Source: Buxus sempervirens (taxonomy: Eukaryota; Streptophyta; Magnoliopsida; Buxales; Buxaceae). Taken from it: a stretch of 64,000 bases of DNA. A program made the position numbers and the translations under genes. The DNA is taken from positions 42,170,602 to 42,234,601 of the forward strand of contig OX387185.1 of the NCBI GenBank assembly GCA_947561395.2, read 5' to 3'. Below the pieces are notes generated by a model that saw only the letters and a list, made by a program, of their open reading frames with translations, was not told where the DNA came from and made no database searches. Shown piece by piece: positions 10,636 to 22,930 of the stretch. Every line of letters starts with the position of its first letter. The stretch's first letter is position 1.

Positions 10636-11177
10636 GGGAAAATTACTGTATACCCAGTATTTTAAAACTTTATTCCAAAATGCACTACCTTCACAACTAA
10701 TTGCCAAGTTTACACTAGTTTTATAAACAAAATGACAAAATGCCCTCCTGCATGTGTCAAGAGACAAAAATTGCCCATTTTACCCCCGGTTTACAACTCA
10801 TAAACCAGTTTTTATACTTGTGGTTCAGCATGTCAGGTAAGAATCAAACACAACAAAAGCACCAATCGCAGTAGTAGCACCAATCCATGTTCTGTTAATC
10901 TTTTAGTCATAGAAGAAGGTAGACGAAAGGTTTGGATTGAAATTTTTTTTTTGTTTGGAACAACCAAAATAAAGGAGTAAGGTTCAACAGTTTTATTGTT
11001 TAGACCGGTTTGTGAGTTGTAAATCGGGGGTAAAAGGGGTATTTTTTGTCTTATGATATATGCAGTAGGGTATTCTGTCATATTGTTTATAAAATAAGTG
11101 TAAACTTGGCATTTAATTATGAAGGTAGTGTATTTTGGAATAATATTTTAAAAGATAGTGTGTACAGTAATTTTCCC
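10636..11177. mobile_element. Non-autonomous Mutator-like element (542 bp)
   Basis: Flanked by a perfect 9-bp duplication TAAATTTTA (10627-10635 and 11178-11186). Ends are GGGAAAATTACTGTA inverted, and the imperfect terminal inverted repeats run at least 100 bp. Paralogous cassettes (for example near 53815) read straight through without it. Nine-base duplications and long TIRs are typical of MULEs. No coding sequence is evident inside. Confidence 0.85.
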
Positions 11178-11186
11178 TAAATTTTA

Positions 11187-12414
11187 TTCTTTGGTTTGTT
11201 TTATTGCAACTTGGTTTGGTCTTAGTTTGAAAAGCTGAACAAAATTAAGTAAATTACACACTTACATACGTAAGAGGGGTCCACTTATTAAGAGAATTTG
11301 AATTCCCAAATTGATAAAAGAAAATAATTTTAACCAGTCAATTTGTGCAATCTTTTTCAAAATACTAACAAATTTGTTAAAAGTTTTTATCATATATAGA
11401 AAAAGATATAATCAAATTAAATTGCTAGAAACACTTGATAATCAAGTATTTTTGATGAAGTTAATCTCTTTGGTGGGACATATTAGTCACTGTCAAAATA
11501 TATGACAAGAGCCTTAATATGAGAGCCCTAGAACCTAAGTTTCATTTTTTCCTTATAAAAAACATTAATAATGGGGCATAATGTTTTGTATGTGCCTTTT
11601 AGTTAACTAGAAAATATTTGAAAATGATTTCATGTTTATTATTTAGTTTAATATATGTTATTATTATTTTTTTTATTTTCTTGAGAATTTATTCTTAGAC
11701 TCTACGTATAAAAGAACATTTTTGTATTATTTTTAATTTAATCTCATTTATAAGGATTTTGAATAATAATATGATTCACTTTGTGTTTTGATTCATCAGT
11801 TAATTAAAAAATTAAATATAAGGAAATTATAATGAAAATTACATAAAACAAAAAAAATTCGATTGCACAACAAATTATTATTATGAATAGAAAAATATAA
11901 AATAAGAACAAAAAATAAGGATAAATTTTTTTAAGAGAAACAATATAAAAATTAGATAGAATTCCAAAAAATGTAATGAATTCCATTTTTCTTAAAGTGT
12001 TGCTCCAAACATATGGAAGTTTTATTAAAAATGATAAAGACTTAAATAAAAATGTTGTAAAATATAAAGTTAAATAGATTTATATAAAGGGTAAGAAATG
12101 ATTATTAATAAGAAAATTTAAGATAAGAACAAAATAAAAAAATATCCTTCTACACTACTAATTAACGTCCCTTATTAGTTAGATAAGATTTCTAATTATT
12201 TTTGGGATTCTCTTTTTTGTTTTGTTTGGATAAGGATTTGAAATTATTGTATGATTTATTTAAATAAGTGGGGTTTAAAAAAAGCAAAAATTTTATCTTT
12301 AATTTATAATTCAAATAGATATAGCTAGATAGAATTTTGAAAAAAGGGGTTATTCTTCTTTAGGATTTTTTTTGACGAAAATAATATAAAATAAAAAAAT
12401 TCTGAACAGAGGAA
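11187..12414. repeat. AT-rich cassette block, left part (5' of MULE insertion)
   Basis: Collinear with 28077-29268 and 47300-47690 plus 48580-49720. It continues beyond the MULE at 19242. No gene. A CTAG at 11607-11610 corresponds to the Helitron-like end seen at 48967, but the hairpin beside it is lost in this copy. Confidence 0.7.
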
Positions 12415-12589
12415 TAAATTATAGGGAAAATTTCAAATACGACCATCTTTTGAAAAGTAAATACAAAAACAGACGTTGAAAAGTCTTTCCTACTAAAAAG
12501 TCTTTCCTACCAAAATTGCAAGTCTTTCCTACGACCATCTTATTAGCATTGAGGATACAAATTGCAAGTTCAATCACCCGAAGCATGGA

Positions 12590-13690
12590 CTGTTGATCGT
12601 TAATATTTCCGATTAATCGACGAATTTCATTGAAATCGAAATGTTCATCAAGGTTTTAAATTTCGATTAATCTATATCATGGGATACAATTCTATGAATC
12701 AATGGATACAATTTATAGTTGTGGGATACAATTCTATTAATCGAGGGATACTAATAGTTCTTCGTTGAACAATCACAAAGCATAAGATGGTATCCTACGA
12801 TTACTACAATTATATCCGCAAATTTAATGAGGATATCTTATTAGCATCGAGGATACAAATCTTGCTTCGTAGGATATTCTTTAGACAATCGATGGATACT
12901 TATAGATGTTTGTGTGACCAACCTGAATAATGAGATGGTATCCTACGATGAAAGGTTGGTTGGCTGTCATTTGATCGGCTATACATTGATTAATCGTGTA
13001 GTTGCCGATAACCTACATGGGTTGTTTGAAATTTCAATGATCGGCAATGTATTGATTAATCGTATATTTGGCGATTATCAAAGTTAGGTTGTTTAACTAT
13101 TCGTTGATCGGAAGTAACTCGATTAATGATAAAATTAGTGATTTGTTTGTTAATCGGCAATTGAACGCTAAACTTCGATTAATCGAACCTTGTCGATGAA
13201 CTACTGGGCGCATTGCATTCAATGATGACCGATTAATCGTATCTAATTCCCGACTAACCATTATTTTTTAGATTAATCGAGAAAATCTCGATTAGAATCA
13301 CAGAGTGTTGTTTTTCTGAGGCTAATTGCAGGATTAACCGTCGATTAATCGGATATTGCCGATGAACAACTGGGCGCATGGCATTCAATTAGTACCGATT
13401 AATCGTATCTATTTCTTGATTAATCACTATTTTTAAGGTGCATCGATAATTTGTCGATTAGAGTTACAGTTGGTTGTTTTTCTGAAGTTCATTGCAGGAT
13501 TAACACTCGACTAATCGAAATGTGCCGATTAACCACTTTAGCCATTGCATAAAATTACTACTGGATAATCATAACGACGCCTCGATTAACCAATATTTTT
13601 ACGATTAATCTATTAATTCACGATTCAAAATTCTGAGTTCATATCATCAGAGGTCTATGTGTTATTGACACATCATTAATCGAAACATGA
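12590..13690. repeat. Cluster of GATTAATCG motifs with ~165-bp tandem units in the MULE
   Basis: About 17 exact or near copies of the half-palindrome CGATTAATCG lie in 1.1 kb. Three diverged tandem units begin near 13177, 13341 and 13505; the first two share the order CGATTAATCG, then ACTGGGCGCAT, then ACCGATTAATCGTATCT, then GTTGTTTTTCTGA. Further left, GGATACAA motifs recur (12555, 12683, 12710, 12721, 12853). No coding frame runs through. It may be a subterminal protein-binding array. Confidence 0.65.
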
Positions 13691-14173
13691 GAAATAACCG
13701 TTATAGACAAATTGCATGCAATCGATTTCAGACAAATTTTGGACAACTGAGTAATCGCTTATGTCATTTCAATTGTTGCAAAAAAATTTATTTATATTCA
13801 AAGAACATCTACAATTTGTGAAAAAACCACAACTGTCATACAAAAAACTGACAATCCACCACATTTGGGGTAATCACCATACAAAAATCCCAAATACATA
13901 TGCTCCATTAATTACATAAATGAATACATGGAAACATGTAGCTGAAAGTCGCAATCATAAAGCTCTGCTCCCCATCCGATATATTCCATCGCAACTCTTT
14001 ACGCACCTGCAATTCAAATGAATTCATCTTGGTCACTAGCAAGCGCATATAATCAATCCAAAAAAATATTCCAACCACGTAATAACATCTCAGTCACCTA
14101 TACCTTTATCAGCTCTAGTATTGCAACCTCCATATGCGTCTCTTATAACAGTGATGGATTTCCGATATGCATC

Positions 14174-14703
14174 CACTACAAAAAAGGACACTTTTAGCGG
14201 CGGTAAGATACCGCCGCTAAAACAACAATTACCGCCGCTAAAAACATTTCCGGCGGTAACTGGTCTTGCCGTAAAAGATGCCGTCACTAAAGCTTTTAGC
14301 GGCGGTAAAAAACTTACCGCCGCTATTGCTCACTCATTAGCGGTGGTAACGTTCCCGCCGCTATTGCCCATTCATTACCGGCGGTAGATTACCGCCTCTA
14401 TTGGTATCACTCATTACCGGCGGTACGTTCCCGCCGCTATTGCCCACTCATTACCGGCGGTCAATTACCGCCGCTATTGTTATCACTCATTACCGGCGGT
14501 ATTTCCGGCTTTTAGCGGCGGTATTTTCCGCCGCTAAAACTCATTTTAAAAAATAAAAAAAATTAGATCAGATTTTTAGCGGCGGGAAATACTGCCGCTA
14601 AAAATCATATTAAAAAATAAAAAAAATTTGCTGCTGTCCTTCAGCAGCATAACCGAGAGGGGAGAGAGAGATAGAGATGGAGAGGGAGAGAAAGAGAGAG
14701 AGA

Positions 14704-14766
<63 letters not shown>

Positions 14767-16644
14767 AGAGAGGGAGAGAAAGAGAGAGAGAAGTAGAGAG
14801 GGAGACAAAGAGAGAGAGAGAGAGATGGAGAGAGAGAGAGAGAAGTAGAGAGGGAGAGAAAGAGAGAGAGAAGTAGAGAGGGAGACAAAGAGAGAGAGAG
14901 AGAGATGGAGAAGGAGAGAAAGAGATAGAGAGAGAGAGAGAGATGGAGAGGGAGAGAAAGAGAGAGAGAGATGGAGAGAGAGAGAGAAGTAGAGAGGGAG
15001 AGAAAGAGAGAGAGAGAAGTAGAGAGAGAGAGAGATAGAGAGAGAGAGATAAAGAGAGAGAGAGATAAAGAGAGAGAAAGAGAGAGAGATAAAGAGAGAA
15101 AACATACCTTGAAGAAAAGAAGAGATTCGGCGGGTTTTTATAGATTCGAGTTTTAGCGGCGGCACATAGATTACCGCCGCTAAACCTTACATTTTCCGCG
15201 CCCACGCGCTGAATTGAATTTGAAAATCGCGCTTAAACTTTTAGCGGCGGTAATTACCGCCCCTAAATGTACTTAAACTTTTAGCGGCGGTAATTACCGC
15301 CCCTAAATGTACATTCAAAATTGAAACGCGGGGAAAAATCCCGCTTGTATAATTAGAAATGGTCTTTTAGCGGCGGTAAGCAAGTTACCGCCGCTAAAAA
15401 TAATTTATGATTTTTTAATAAATGTCTTTTAGTGGCGGTAATACGTTTACCGCCTCTGAAAACCGGCTTTTAGGGGCGGTGCTTGACTTACCGCCCCTAA
15501 AAATGTAGTTTTAGCGGCGCTAGGTACCGCCTCTAAAGGTCCAACACAGTAGCAGTCGAGGTTTTACAAAAAAATGAAAAAAACCCTTTACCGGCGGTTT
15601 AACCGCCGGTAAAGGACGTGAAAACAGGGTTTTACCGGCGGTTCTTGGAACCGCCGGTAAACGTGCACATTATTTCACCCACGCCAATTTTTTCGATTTA
15701 AAGCCCTAAAATCGACTTTTAGGGGCGGTAAAGAGATTACCGCCGCTAAAACTACATTGTTAGGGGCGGTAAAGATATTACCGCCTCTGAAAACCGGCTT
15801 TTAGGGGCGGTACTTGACTTACCGCCGCTAAAAATGTAGTTTTAGCGGCGCTAGATACCGCCTCTAAAGGTCTAACACAGTAGCAGTCGAGCTTTTTAAA
15901 AAAATTGAAAAAACTCTTTACCGGCGGTTTAACCGCCGGTAAAGGACGTGAAAACAGGGTTTTACCGGCGGTTCTTGGAACCGCCGGTAAAACTTGCACA
16001 TTATTTCACCCCGGACAAATTTTTTTAACGACGGTAAGCGTTTTAGAGCCCCTAAATGGACTTTTAGGGGTGGTAAAGAGATTACCGCCGCTAAAACGTC
16101 TCTTCTGGGGCGGTAAAGACAGTACCGCCTCTGAAAACTCGCTTTTAGGGGCGGTAATTAGTTTACCGCCGCTAAAAGGGTCTTTTCGGGGCGGCAAAGT
16201 GTATATCGCCGCTAATATATGGCCTTTAGGGGCGGTAATAGGCCTACCGCCGCTAAAAGGGTCTTTTCGGGGCGGCAAAGTGTTTACCGCCGCTAATATA
16301 TGGCCTTTAGGGGCGGTAATAGGCCTACCGCCGCTAAAAGGTTTATTACCGGCGGACTGCTACCGCCGGTAATAAGGCTTTTTTTGGCGCGACCTTCCCG
16401 CCAACTTGTTACCGGCGGTAGATATGTTTCCGCCGGTAAAATGTACTATAGCGGCGGTAAGTACCGCCGCTAAAGGCTATTTCGCGCTAAAAAAATGCGC
16501 GCCATAAAATTTCCGCGCGAAAAAAATGGTAAAAGAATTTTTAGGGGCGGAAAGTGCTTTTACCGCCGGTAATAGTGCCTTTAGAGGCGGGAATTAGGTT
16601 ACCGCCGCTAAAAGGTGCCGCTAATTCTCTTCATTTTTGTAGTG
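14174..16644. mobile_element. Non-autonomous CACTA element (2471 bp) nested in the MULE
   Basis: Begins CACTACAAAAAAGG and ends with the inverse, TTTTTGTAGTG, with a 3-bp duplication ATC at 14171-14173 and 16645-16647. Both subterminal regions are packed with AGCGGCGGTAA and its inverse TTACCGCCGCTAAA, often facing each other a few bases apart, so the transcript would fold into many short hairpins. Two ~130-bp stretches (15535-15662 and 15865-15992) are near-duplicates, and a ~110-bp unit is repeated at 16140-16345. A GA-rich tract sits in the left half. No transposase is present. The host MULE protein frame reads across the empty site, confirming the ends. Confidence 0.92.
14654..15105. repeat. 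(GA)n-rich tract
   Basis: About 450 bp of almost pure purine on the + strand, mostly GAGAGA with AAGTAGAGAGGGAGA and GATGGAGA interruptions that recur in blocks of roughly 60-110 bp. The long Ser/Leu frames on the minus strand here are an artefact of the repeat. Confidence 0.9.
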
Positions 16645-17821
16645 ATCACTCATTATTTGTAACTCTTTTTGCATGTGCTCTAGCCGACCAGCCACCTCCT
16701 GACAATCGAAGAATGTACCAGTAAGTGGAAGCAATGCACTCTTATTGTACATAAGGGAGTACTTCATAAACAAACCCACTGGAGATATCTCAAATAAATT
16801 ACAGGCATCACTTACAAATTGATCGTACTATGTATTACCAATTATATTGAATCCATCTAAACGACTCTCCCCCCCCCCCCCCTCTCCCAGGTATGATACA
16901 GACTTTTCTTGCTCTATAACTATCTCTCCATCTATATGAAAGTAGCAAAACAACGAATTCTCCAGGGGTGGTTGTGGCATATTGCACTCCATATAACATG
17001 TTAACAAGGTAAGCAAATGCATGATTAATATAAACTACTCGAGATAACAACTTAGGCTATCAATTATCTACCCACACAAACCTATACCATGAGCACCTTA
17101 ATCAACTTGGTCAAAATCAAACATATGAACTGAATAGTAAAAAGAGGAAAATACGTTAATAAAAATATAGAATAATATGAATTTTATCTTAGATATGACA
17201 AAAGATATGGGTCCCATGTTTGTGCAAGCATATTTCACAAAGAAACATCCTTTATACTCAAAGACCGATCTATATAAGGGAACTTGCGAGGACCATAGAT
17301 GTTCTCGACATTGCACAAGGCACAGTTTTAACGACACCCGTTGCTTCGTACCTCGTCGACGTCTTGTAAGAATAAAGTAAGGATACATCAATCTTGCTTT
17401 ATGATAAATCTAACTTATCTATTATTGTAAGCATTTTCCTTCTTGTTTAATTTATCTACGTTGTTTCAATAGTAGTATAAATAAAGTAAATTAAGATAGA
17501 ACTCTCATGTGACTCGTAGAAAATTCCAAATAAGTGGTTCTTGAATGTATAAGAAAACAAAGGAGAGGATTGAGGAATTTCTTCCAAAGACACTAGAAGT
17601 CAGTTGCAGAAGAACCTAAAACTATTCCCCAAAAATCAAGTGAAACGGAATACACTTCACTGTTTAACCATATTTACATATAAATCCAAGAAAATGTTGA
17701 AGCTTACATCAAGGAGAAAAGCACCAAAAACACAAATAATCGAAGCGAGCTCCCAATCTCTCAATCCGCCCAAAAAGCTCACCACCACCAAAAGTACAAG
17801 AGCAGAGGAATATAGGGGAAG

Positions 17822-18100
17822 AAGTTTTATGCTTCCAATGCTCATGAATGCCTTGGCGCACAGGTAATCGATAATAGAGACTAATCACAGAGCAAACCAA
17901 GAGCATCTAAGCAGCTTCAACCTACCATAACCAAGCAGAGCCACTCAAAACAAGCCGGACCATGAGTTTTATGCTTTTAAATGAATGCCCTGATGCACAT
18001 GTAAACGATAATAGAGACTAATCATAGAGCATACCAAGAGCATCTAAGCAGCCTCAACCTAACATAACAAAGCAGATCCACTCAAAACAAGCCGGACCAT
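17822..18100. repeat. Two tandem ~140-bp units in the MULE
   Basis: Unit 1 (17822-17963) and unit 2 (17964-18100) both run from AGTTTTATGCTT through GATAATAGAGACTAATCA to CAAGCCGGACCATG, with about 15% differences. No function recognised. Confidence 0.75.
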
Positions 18101-19110
18101 GCATAATACAAAACAAATCAAAATAAAACACCAAGCCAAATAATTAATGCATACAATCACACCATTGAATAATCCAATATAATATGCCTAAAATAAATTG
18201 AAACTCAATCTTGCACAGAAAGCTAAGCTAATTCACAATAGTTATCATGGCAAGAAATAAAGCACAGTAAAACAGCACATAAAATGCCACAAAAATTAGA
18301 CAACTCAAATAAAACAATCAAGATGAACCACAACTAATAACAAAATATGGGAAATTAGGAAAACCACATTAATAAGTAAGATACTGCAAATCCAGGATGT
18401 TACATATCTTCCCATACCATTAATAGCATCCTTGCAATCACAAAAAAAAAATATAGATAAAATGGGTGTGTCGAATCAACCATTCAACTGAACTTTTTTA
18501 TTAAAAAATGGACATTACGAACACCATATCCAAAATTACATGGTGTTCACGTTCCGATTCATTCGAGAATTTCTTCAAGCATTTGAAATGCATCAATTCA
18601 GAGACTAAGGTTAGATTATCCAGAACTAAACGAAATGTACCACATCATGGATGGAAACCTAACAAAAATGTAGACCAAAAAATTTTCATTCTAAAAAGCA
18701 AACAGATTAGGGACAATCGGTTCTTACCTTGAAGAGATTTGCTCACAACCTCTAACAAGGGAAATGTCTAGATAAAGTGCTTCGTCAAGGCTCTCTACCG
18801 CCGTTTTCTTCTTCGACAGACAGAAGAAAATGGCACACTATAATCGCTTCCACCAGATCTCAAGCGCCGGTGACCTCCTACAAACGAGAGACGAAAGAGA
18901 TGACAATGTCGGTCAACCCCTCTCAATCGGAAGCGCCAGTGATGACAGCGGTTGTCGCCCAACGCCGGGAACAAGCCTCGCCGTCGCTCTGGGATTCGTT
19001 GTATCGCTCATGGTTTCGCACCTAATCGCTTTGCAAAAAGGAGAAGATGAACCGATGGGTGTTTCAGTCGAACGAAGACGGAAGGGCAAAATGGGGTCTT
19101 TGAAATATGC
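18101..19110. other. Right inner part of the MULE
   Basis: 18101-18740 is A-rich with no frame I trust. 18750-19110 is richer in G and C with CG dinucleotides and is gene-like in composition. Read on the minus strand it lies directly inside the terminal repeat, where MULE transcripts usually start, so it is a candidate promoter and leader for the remnant gene at 17022. Nothing in it is recognisable as a protein. Confidence 0.35.
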
Positions 19111-19241
19111 TACAGTGTTTTCGGACCACTTGGTAAATAGTTTTGAAAAGTTGCATGTTTCAGTAGGAAAGACTTTTCAACGTTTGTTTTTGTATTTACT
19201 TTTCAAAAGATGGTCGTATTTGAAATTTTCCCTAAATTATA

Positions 19242-20106
19242 TCAGATAAGAATAAAATAAAAACAAAATTATCAACCTACATTAGTAATTAATAATTTGA
19301 ATAATTCCCAATTATCACTTATTTTTTCGTCTTGATTAATTAATATTAATAAATATCCTCGTGGCAAAAATAAATATTTTATTTTAGATAAAAGAAATTT
19401 CTTAAATTTCAGCCTATAATTAATTGGCTTATTTTATTAGTCATTGTCTTTTTTTTATATTTCTTTATATTTACCACGTCTAATTAATTGAATAAGTTGC
19501 TTATCCTTTTATTTTTTATATTTCTTTATATTAGTAATGATAATAATATAAAATTAAAATAGTTTTATATTTCTTCAATATGAGAATTTTTATAAATAAA
19601 AAGTCCTTTCCTTTCATACAATCGAGCCCTTCATCTTGTGCAATTTTATTAAAAAAAAAAAGATTCCTAAAAAAAAAATTTCTTGAAGATTGAAGATTTG
19701 TTTAAATGGGGGCCTTAATTTGGAAACACATATATGAAAATAAAAAAACAATTAAGGTACGTCATGCTTTTATTATTAATAAATATTTTTATTTTATTTT
19801 AAATAAATAATCATTATATTATATAGTGAGATGAAATAACATATTACAAAATTTTGTTATTGTTATTGATATTATTTAATATTTAAATATGTATATTATA
19901 AATTGAATAATTATCTATTTTCTAATTTTCGTTAATTGGAGAAGAAACAGATAAGTATAAGTATCAAGAAGAAGTTTGATTTAATAGGACTCATATTTAT
20001 TCTCCAATCAAATATAATATTTGATTTTAATTATCTTTAGTAAACTAATTATATATATTTTAATTTTTTTAATTATTGTTAATTGGAGAAGAAATAGGAT
20101 TTTAAT
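19242..20106. repeat. AT-rich cassette block, right part
   Basis: Continuation of 11187-12414 after the MULE; collinear with 29280-29830 and 49735-50310. No gene seen. Confidence 0.7.
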
Positions 20107-20645
20107 AGACTCCTGTTAATAGTAAAAGAAAAAAAGAAGATAATTCCATTACACTGCTGGACTTTCAATGGCCTGGGGGAATTTTGAGGCAATGACCCTG
20201 AGGGTAATTTCAAGGGAAAATTTTCTTCATTTTGTGGGAATTTCCCCAATCCATTTCTTGAGCTAAAACAAGTTGAAAGACTTTTTCATCCCCCAAAACT
20301 TAGAAAACACTGGTTTGTAAGTGTTTGTGCATTTAGAAAACTTATGTACACATCACCTTTATTCTCCTTAAAGATAACACGACATAATCCAGTTCATCAT
20401 CTTTTCAGCCATGTTATGACATTAAATCTGAACGCAATTCTTTTATTTAGGAAAAAAGCAGTAGTGTATCCCAAAAAGAGATTCTTTAAGCATATGAACT
20501 CTACTAACTTTTCTTAATATGGATAAGAAAAGGGATGTAATTTCTTCCAAACATATTTTGTCAGAGATGAAGTATGATGCAATTAACTGGGGAGATGTTA
20601 ACATATTTACTGGGTGGCATTGCCACTTTTCATCTTATATTGCAG

Positions 20646-20720
20646 GAAGAACCAATCAATGAGCATAATGATGAAGTGGTGGATGGGTTGTCCCATAAGG
20701 TAAAAGCACTCTATGCCTGA
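20646..20720 (+). pseudogene. Bet1/Bs14-type SNARE-like exon remnant (second copy)
   Basis: Same acceptor and 24-codon frame as 2874-2948, here reading NDEVVDGLSHKVKALYA then stop. The VVDGL variant is slightly closer to Bet1-type SNAREs. It is a duplicated leftover, not a gene. Confidence 0.3.
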
Positions 20721-22349
20721 TTCAACACTTCTGGTCAGATAACTGAATGGGGGGTGGCTTCTATTTTTGCTTAGCCCTTCTACATTCTCTGTGGGTCAAT
20801 GGTGCACCATTGTTCTATACATTTAGATGTTCATTATGGTCCAGGCAGGTTGGCTATGTGATGTATCGAGCTATATTAAGGTTATTTATTGGGCTATTGC
20901 CATCTGCTTTCAGCTTTAGATTTGGTTCTTATGGAGATGAAATTTTTGGGATTCCATCTCCAGCTTCTTCTAATTGAAATCATTGTATAGTCCCATTTTC
21001 TTAATTAAACCTCTGTTTTGACTGAATTAGCAGTGGTGAAGAGAGTTTGTATTTGAGACTGATCTGTTGCATGAAAAATGATATGTTTCTTCTGCTATCC
21101 TCTTGGGTTGCTGCAGTCTGGACAGTCAATTTCCATGCTCATAGTTATTGTAATGGATCAGGCATTGAACGATACTAACTGCAGGTGACCAAGAACCCAT
21201 GACGTATCTATCTATCCTCAAAATCTAAGTGAGCTGAAAAATCCATCCCAACCGCATTGTTCTGTAACTGTCAGGTGTTGGGACCAGTTGCAATGCCATG
21301 GCGACTGGTGGTGCAGTGATGAGGATGGATTGAAATGATTTTGAAGCCCTTTGCTTCCCTAATTAGTTGCTCTCCTCTCTTTTTTCAAAAATGTCTGTGT
21401 TCTCGTTTATGAATTTTCAAATTCACGTATGAATGCAAGGAAAGGTATTCTGTTAGTCATGACAGCTTAAATTAGCCGTTGCAATATGCATGCAGTTGCC
21501 ATGGTTTATAATATATGAAGTGTAAGAATGATCTGATCAATTTAGAGCATCTGTTTGACAAGATTCTATTTGAATTAGTCATGTTGCTGATATCTTAATC
21601 TGCTATAACCTTCGTCAATAAAGTTTTTTATTACTGTATTGTTTTATTAAGTTTAAGATTGGGAGAGTAGGTAGTCTTTGGTAAAGTCCTAATTTCATAT
21701 GGAAAATCCATTTGGGTAAACTTAGTATGTGATGTAGGGTTTATTTATCATAGCATTGTCATTTGGGAAGTTGTTGGTCTTTGGTTAAAGTCCACATTGC
21801 TGGTCTGTAACTCTGAAAGAAAAGCACCAATTCCTCTTAAAAGTGGCTTGCATTTTTTTCACAGCAGATGCTACAATACGTATAGGATTTGTATTCAAGC
21901 GCATGAACATAACTAAAATAATCAAGTTCCCAGTTTTTTCCTCCCTGGGTCTTTTGTCATACAAGTCTACATGAACTGTTTAAGTGATAGTTGAACCACC
22001 ATGCAGGGCCACTACCTGTCGAAACAGATCCCAAATAAACGAACCCTTGGGGAGCCTAGAAAGAAATTTTTTTGATGGGGGTACTTTTATAATTTGGGTC
22101 TTCATTGTTATGTACTCAAGTAGGGATTCTTTTGTTGTATCAAAGAGATTGCAGTTGCCACCAGGACAGGTTTTTGTATAATGTAACCTTATTTTCATAA
22201 ATTTATTGAAAGGACTCCTTATCTTTGCCCAACCACCCCTTAAATTGTCTATGCTTAATTGATTTTCTGTTTAGTTTTGGGGTTCGTTTTTCGACACATG
22301 ACAGAAATTTGTTTACATTGACAGCAACCCACAAACCACTGAGCCCCCA

Positions 22350-22405
22350 GACAAGGGGCATCAGGACTATCAGAAAAAAAAAAAAAAAAAGACAAGCGGC
22401 ATCGG
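22350..22405. mobile_element. Minimal poly(A) retroposon with 15-bp duplication
   Basis: 22350-22364 (GACAAGGGGCATCAG) is repeated with two differences at 22391-22405. GACTATCAG and about 17 A lie between. Other cassettes (36951, 30300) have one copy. Confidence 0.65.
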
Positions 22406-22930
22406 TCAATCTTGTCTTTACCAAAAAAGAAAATAAGGAAAAGCCAAAGGAGAGTTAGGTCGTGTTTGGGATTGCTACTGCTTGTGGGTAAGTGCAGAAC
22501 AAATAAGTTGTCTTAAGTAAAGTCTTATCCATAGTTGTAAGCATTTACTTATTTAAAACATTTTCTGTTTGGTAGAATTGAAAACGAGAAATTCACAAGA
22601 TTGAAATGTATTTTTATCAAACATTTGAACTTATCAGAATATCAAAGTTGAAATGTATTTTTATCAAATTCACAAGATTGAAGCAGTAATTCTTTGAACA
22701 TTTGAAACATTTGAACTATATGCCATTTGGGTTTCGCCGTTGTCAAGTAATTCAACGGCGACGGCATCTGAAACATATTGTGAACCAAAGACGGGTGGTG
22801 CTCCGATGAAGATAGCATATCATTCACAGAAGAGTCTTCCCAATTGATGAATTAAAACATAATCAATGGCAAAAACCCTAGTTCGTGCAATTCATTTACT
22901 TATGAAAAATTTCGGAGTCAAAGTAAGAAC

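Larger units (their letters stand above)
14009..17022 (-). pseudogene. MULE N-terminal domain protein remnant, split by a CACTA insertion
   Basis: Reading the minus strand from 17022, the frame contains FHIDGEIV, then after one TAG (near 16830) YDQFVSDACNLFEISPVG, MKYSLMYNKSALLPL and EVAGRLEHMQ. It is cut at 16647 by the CACTA element and resumes at 14173 with AYRKSITVIRDAYGG. A donor-like GTATAG near 14105 and an acceptor TTGCAG near 14010 could join a short last exon. The pattern of a short beta-rich segment and then MKYSL-x-YNKS-x-LLPL resembles the N-terminal region of plant MULE transposases. The catalytic core is absent. A run of 14 C near 16868-16881 may add a frameshift. Family assignment is by motif memory only. 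Confidence 0.45.
12424..19232. mobile_element. Mutator-like element (6.8 kb including nested CACTA)
   Basis: A perfect 9-bp duplication TAAATTATA (12415-12423, 19233-19241) flanks ends that match over more than 65 bp in inverted orientation, starting GGGAAAATTTCAAATACG. Paralogous cassettes near 29270 and 49725 show the empty site, apart from a 3-bp difference. Without the nested CACTA (14174-16644) and its target duplication the element is about 4.3 kb. It carries a minus-strand remnant resembling the N-terminal part of a MULE protein, but I see no catalytic DDE transposase region, so it should depend on a relative. Just inside the right end, 18750-19110 is GC-richer and could be the leader of the minus-strand transcript. 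Confidence 0.88.
20107..22457. repeat. Duplicated upstream block of the SCPL cassette (5' of C)
   Basis: Collinear with 2387-4320 and 34083-37010, with about 60 bp extra near 20413-20475 and about 250 bp (21395-21670) that the B copy lacks. No gene apart from the exon remnant at 20646-20720. Confidence 0.75.

Noticed and set aside
14576..15205. Long Ser/Leu-rich open frames on the minus strand (up to 209 codons)
   Set aside because: They are the translation of a (GA)n tract, open in several frames at once, inside a CACTA element.
15905..16372. 155-codon frame on the + strand
   Set aside because: Repeated peptide LPPLKG-SFRGGK is a translation of the CACTA hairpin repeats.
16868..16881. Run of 14 C as a regulatory or quadruplex element
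   Set aside because: A simple homopolymer inside a decayed transposon; more likely slippage or a consensus error.
18830..19249. 139-codon + strand frame at the right end of the MULE
   Set aside because: It reads out through the terminal inverted repeat; no recognisable domain; the opposite strand is the likelier transcribed one.
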